Source of the DNA: Bacteroidaceae bacterium
Lineage (GTDB): Bacteria > Bacteroidota > Bacteroidia > Bacteroidales > CHK158-818
Assembly (NCBI GenBank): GCA_017467745.1
Contig: JAFUKV010000093.1
Span: 1 to 18,610 of the forward strand
Direction of reading: 5' to 3'
DNA length: 18,610 nt
Below, one piece after another: positions 15,900 to 18,610 of this stretch. How positions within the stretch are numbered: position 1 is the first letter of the stretch; every line of letters begins with the position of its first letter. Under the pieces are notes generated by a model. The model worked only from the letters and a program-made list of their open reading frames with translations. It was not told the origin of the DNA and made no database searches. The position numbers and the translations under genes are program-made.

Positions 15900-17132
15900 A
15901 TGGTACTGAATTACATTTGGCTGACCTTTTTTATCATAGCTTTTATCATAGCAGTAGTACAAACGCTTTTCAACGGAAACTTGAATATATGGACAGAAAT
16001 TATGAACGCTTCATTTGATTCGGCAAAAACAGCGTTTGAAATTTCATTAGGATTAACCGGCGTTTTATCTCTTTGGCTCGGGCTGATGAAAATAGGAGAG
16101 AAGAGCGGCGTAGTTGCATTCTTTTCGAGACTTATAAGTCCTTTATTTTGTAGACTATTTCCCGATTTACCCAAAAACCATCCGGCATTGGGTTCCATGT
16201 TTATGAACTTTTCCGCCAATATGTTGGGGCTGGACAACGCCGCCACGCCTCTCGGGCTGAAAGCGATGAAAGAATTGCAGGAGGTAAACAAAAATAAAGA
16301 TACCGCCACCAATTCGATGATTATGTTCTTAGTGCTAAACACTACCGGATTAACTCTTATTCCTATCGGCGTAATGGTTTACAGAGCTCAACTTGGAGCC
16401 GCTAATCCTACCGATGTATTTATTCCTATTTTGATAGCCACCTATTTTTCTTCGTTGGCCGGATTGATTACCGTATGTGTCAAACAAAAAATAAATTTGT
16501 TCGATAAAGTCATTTCAATATCCATTATTTGTTTAACCCTTTTTATCTGCGCTATCATTGCATTTTTTGTACAATTACCCCAAGAAAAAGTTTCGTTATA
16601 TTCGAGTTTCGGCGCGAATGTCTTGCTATTTTCTATTATTATCGGATTTTTAATAGCCGGAATCCGAAAAAAAATAAATGTTTACGATGCTTTTATAGAC
16701 GGAGCAAAAGAGGGATTTAAAACAGCTATTACCATCATTCCTTATTTAGTGGCCATGTTGGTAGCCATAGCTATATTCAGGGCATCGGGCGCAATGGAAA
16801 TATTAACGGACATCATATCCCGTACAATAGCATGGTGCGGCATCGATACCGATTTTGTCGGAGCCATTCCCACAGCAATAATGAAACCGTTAAGCGGTAG
16901 CGGTGCGCGAGGCATGATGGTAGATGCCATGAATACATACGGCGCCGATTCGTTCGTTGCTCGGGTAGCGTCTACCATACAAGGATCTACCGACACCACA
17001 TTTTTTATTTTAGCCGTATATTTCGGCAGTGTAGGTATTAAAAATACTCGTTACGCCGCAGGTGTAGGATTGCTTGGTGATTTCGTAGGCATCATTGCCG
17101 CTATCATTGTATCATATATATTCTTTACATAA
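15900..17132 (+). CDS. Fused SpmA-SpmB nucleoside-recognition (Gate) domain membrane protein
   Basis: A 410-residue polytopic membrane protein in which a SpmA-like half (about 1-195) is followed by a SpmB-like half (about 215-410). Each half has a Gate-type segment: FDSAKTAFEISLGLTGVLSLWLGLMKIGE with SANMLGLDNAATPLGLKAMKEL in the first, and FIDGAKEGFKTAITIIPYLVAML with PTAIMKPLSGSGARGMM and TIQGSTDTTFFILAVYFGSVG in the second. In Bacillus the two separate genes take part in spore maturation, but Bacteroidota do not form endospores. The fused form is common in the phylum and its substrate is unknown; Gate-domain proteins are thought to move small molecules. It heads a short operon, with ybeY 11 nt downstream. 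Confidence 0.87.
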   Translation: MVLNYIWLTFFIIAFIIAVVQTLFNGNLNIWTEIMNASFDSAKTAFEISLGLTGVLSLWLGLMKIGEKSGVVAFFSRLISPLFCRLFPDLPKNHPALGSMFMNFSANMLGLDNAATPLGLKAMKELQEVNKNKDTATNSMIMFLVLNTTGLTLIPIGVMVYRAQLGAANPTDVFIPILIATYFSSLAGLITVCVKQKINLFDKVISISIICLTLFICAIIAFFVQLPQEKVSLYSSFGANVLLFSIIIGFLIAGIRKKINVYDAFIDGAKEGFKTAITIIPYLVAMLVAIAIFRASGAMEILTDIISRTIAWCGIDTDFVGAIPTAIMKPLSGSGARGMMVDAMNTYGADSFVARVASTIQGSTDTTFFILAVYFGSVGIKNTRYAAGVGLLGDFVGIIAAIIVSYIFFT

Positions 17133-17143
17133 TAGTATTCGTT

Positions 17144-17566
17144 ATGGCGATTAGTTATTTTGCGGAAGAAATAAAAATGCCCGCTATAAAAAAAAGAACA
17201 ATATCTCAGTGGATAAAAACAGTAGCCGACTCGTATGGAAAAAACGTAGGAGAAATCAGTTACATATTTTGTAACGATAACCGTATTCTGGACGTAAACC
17301 GGCAATATCTGCAACACGACTATTATACGGATATCATAACGTTCGATTACTCCGAAAACAACCGTATAAGCGGCGATATTTTTATAAGTCTCGATACCGT
17401 AAAATCAAATGCCGAACAATACGGACAAACGTTCGAAAACGAATTACACCGTATTATCATACATGGTATTCTTCATTTATGTGGAATAAAAGACAAAGGT
17501 GAAAAGGAACGTGCGGAAATGACCCGTTGCGAAAACTTAGCGCTTGAACAGTTAAAAACCGTATAA
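17144..17566 (+). CDS. ybeY: Endoribonuclease YbeY (rRNA maturation factor)
   Basis: A 140-residue metal-dependent RNase of the UPF0054/YbeY family that helps mature the 3' end of 16S rRNA and supports ribosome quality control in the cytoplasm. Seen are the middle signature ILDVNRQYLQHDYYTDIITFDY (48-69), SGDIFISLDTVKSNAEQYG, and the metal-binding motif HGILHLCGIKD (107-117). The first two histidines, 107 and 111, are present. The third, usual in HGxLHLxGxDH, is replaced: the aligned position is D117, preceded by K116. I believe this KDK form is common in Bacteroidota YbeY, and aspartate can bind metal, so I call it functional. It follows spmAB by 11 nt and is closed by a strong terminator at 17691-17733. 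Confidence 0.9.
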   Translation: MAISYFAEEIKMPAIKKRTISQWIKTVADSYGKNVGEISYIFCNDNRILDVNRQYLQHDYYTDIITFDYSENNRISGDIFISLDTVKSNAEQYGQTFENELHRIIIHGILHLCGIKDKGEKERAEMTRCENLALEQLKTV

Positions 17567-17690
17567 GAAAAAAATCTTCCAATATATAAACCATAATTTT
17601 ATAACATCAGTCTATTATTAAGTATTTACCACTTATCACGATAACAAAAAAGAAACAAACTCCAAACCAATTAAATAGAAACATTCCAAT

Positions 17691-17733
17691 AAAAGAATCA
17701 ACCGATAATAGACATTATCGGTTGATTCTTTTT
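17691..17733 (+). terminator. Strong terminator after spmAB-ybeY
   Basis: A perfect 19-bp stem: AAAAGAATCAACCGATAAT (17691-17709) and its exact reverse complement (17714-17732), with loop AGAC, ending in a run of five T (17729-17733). The left side begins with A residues, so it could work on both strands. It lies 124 nt after the ybeY stop, and the intervening sequence shows no gene. It separates ybeY from mnmG. Confidence 0.88.
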
Positions 17734-17816
17734 CGTACTTATTTCATTCTTCATTTACCGAATTTATCAATCTATTTTCTATGCTTACTTATAAACGGTT
17801 TTAAACAAAGATATTG

Positions 17817-17824
17817 TATCTTTG
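17817..17824 (+). promoter_or_regulatory. Candidate -7 element for mnmG
   Basis: TATCTTTG matches TAnnTTTG and ends 26 nt before the ATG at 17851, the same distance as in several other genes of this window. No -33 TTTG is seen at the right distance. It lies downstream of the strong terminator and gives mnmG its own promoter. Confidence 0.5.
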
Positions 17825-17850
17825 TCTGCCGGAAAAAGTTAGACAATAAG

Positions 17851-18610
17851 ATGAATTTCAATTACGATGTTATTGTAGTAGGCGCCGGTCATGCCGGATG
17901 CGAAGCTGCTTGCGCGGCAGCTAATATGGGTTCGCGTACCTTACTCATTACTATGGATATGAACAAAATAGCCCAAATGAGTTGCAACCCCGCAGTAGGA
18001 GGAATAGCCAAAGGGCAAATTGTCAGAGAAATAGATGCACTCGGAGGACAAATGGGTATTGTAACCGATAAAACAGCTATTCAATTCAGAATGCTGAATA
18101 AATCGAAAGGACCGGCTATGTGGAGTCCGCGCGCCCAAAGCGATCGCCAAAAATTTATAGAAACATGGCGTTCTATAATAGAAAATACCGATAATCTATA
18201 CATGTGGCAGGACACCGTAAAAGAACTTATCATAGAAAATAACACGGTAAAAGGTGTACGGACAACTATGAATGTTTCTATATATGCCACTTGCGTTATA
18301 CTTACCGCCGGCACATTCATGAACGGATTGATGCACATAGGACGAACACAAATACAAGGCGGCAGAATATCCGAACCTGCTTCATTCGGAATAACCGAAC
18401 AACTCTCTCAAATGGGAATTGTTGTCGGTCGGATGAAAACCGGAAAACCTGTACGTATAGACGGACTTAGCATAGACTTTTCAAAAAACATCAAAAAAGA
18501 AGGAGAAAACGAATTCCATAAACTTTCATATCTTGATTTTATCCCGCGACCTTTACAACAACAACCGTGATGGATGGTACATACAAACGAAGAAGTACAC
18601 GATATTCTTC
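17851..18610 (+). CDS. mnmG: tRNA uridine-34 modification enzyme MnmG, 3'-truncated by the window, with an in-frame UGA at codon 240
   Basis: FAD-binding subunit of the MnmE-MnmG complex, which installs the carboxymethylaminomethyl group at position 5 of the wobble uridine in certain tRNAs. The start at 17851 gives MNFNYDVIVVGAGHAGCEAA, the FAD motif GAGHAG at 11-16; an earlier in-frame start at 17722 would add residues inside the terminator and has no family support. C45 sits in the hallmark MSCNPAVGGIAKG. Further hallmarks are GPAMWSPRAQSDR, GTFMNGLMHIG, GGRISEPAS and GRMKTGKPVRIDG. At codon 240 the frame reads TGA (18568-18570), then continues with WMVHTNEEVHDIL, which is conserved MnmG sequence, to the window edge. 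From memory of the family, the UGA takes the place of the cysteine in the P-C-[WY] motif. A full-length MnmG needs about 380 further residues, so if UGA were a true stop the product would lack most of the protein. Options are selenocysteine, nonsense mutation or base error. Confidence 0.9.
18568..18570 (+). other. In-frame UGA at a conserved MnmG cysteine position
   Basis: TGA follows QQQP and precedes WMVHTNEE in one unbroken frame. The same local motif in well-known MnmG proteins reads PC[WY]-x-T-x-TN, so UGA replaces Cys (TGC or TGT, one base change). No frameshift is needed to restore homology. TGA is a normal stop for korB and the hydroxyacid dehydrogenase in this window. Readthrough as selenocysteine is possible but unproven. 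Confidence 0.4.
18589..18610 (+). other. Possible bacterial SECIS-like stem-loop downstream of the UGA
   Basis: GAAGAA (18589-18594) pairs with TTCTTC (18605-18610) around a 10-nt loop that begins with GU. The loop starts 24 nt after the UGA, within the 16-37 nt range known for bacterial SECIS elements, and a G among the first two loop bases is their main conserved feature. The stem is AT-rich and the window ends at its base, so length and stability cannot be judged. These bases also encode the conserved NEEVHDIL, so the pairing may be chance. Confidence 0.25.

Noticed and set aside
17722..17850. In-frame upstream extension of mnmG (43 extra codons)
   Set aside because: It starts within the terminator stem, precedes the -7 element, and MnmG proteins begin at the MNFNYDVIVVGAG equivalent.
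17851..18570. Genome-wide reassignment of UGA to an amino acid (alternative genetic code)
   Set aside because: korB and the hydroxyacid dehydrogenase both end at TGA at their normal family lengths, so UGA is read as stop here.

Overview
The window reads as a chromosomal stretch of a Bacteroidota bacterium, most likely of the order Bacteroidales. I judge this from moderately low GC, gene families typical of that group (RNase H with an N-terminal viroplasmin-like domain, fused SpmA/SpmB, KorA with its gamma domain fused in front, a PiT transporter with a PhoU-like tail), and repeated matches to the Bacteroidota sigma -7 element TAnnTTTG. Five of these matches lie 26-45 nt before a start codon. 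I see no rRNA, tRNA, CRISPR array, insertion sequence or phage gene. Family names come from recognising motifs by eye; no search was run.

Layout. 1-459 is the C-terminal end of an MscS-type channel. 600-2843 is a phosphate transporter, closed by two stem-loop terminators; the second also serves the converging korAB operon (2988-5853, minus), a 2-oxoacid:ferredoxin oxidoreductase. 6102-7426 (minus) pairs an exported EEP-fold hydrolase with shikimate kinase. A divergent promoter region leads to RNase H (7544-8176, plus), which converges on a YcxB-like membrane protein (8205-8708, minus). 8709-9019 is AT-rich and gene-free, with two palindromes and promoter-like sites. 9020-13906 is a surface-glycan cluster: a GT8 transferase (plus) facing a four-gene minus-strand operon, in transcription order WaaP-like sugar kinase, GT-A transferase, UDP-galactopyranose mutase, galactofuranosyltransferase-like protein. 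Together these suggest galactofuranose incorporation and sugar phosphorylation on a lipopolysaccharide core or similar glycan. 14116-15788 (minus) is a D-2-hydroxyacid dehydrogenase translationally coupled to an AlkD-like DNA glycosylase. 15900-17566 (plus) holds fused spmAB and ybeY, closed by a 19-bp stem terminator. mnmG begins at 17851 and runs off the window.

The most notable observation is in mnmG. The frame meets a UGA codon at codon 240 (18568-18570), then continues in the same frame with conserved MnmG sequence (WMVHTNEEVHDIL) to the window edge. From memory of the family, the UGA falls where a conserved cysteine (the PC[WY] motif) is expected. A small stem-loop with a loop starting GU lies 18 nt downstream, at about the position of a bacterial SECIS element. 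The candidates are a previously unrecognised selenocysteine MnmG, a nonsense mutation, or a base error. Two other genes here (korB and the hydroxyacid dehydrogenase) end at TGA, so wholesale UGA reassignment is unlikely.
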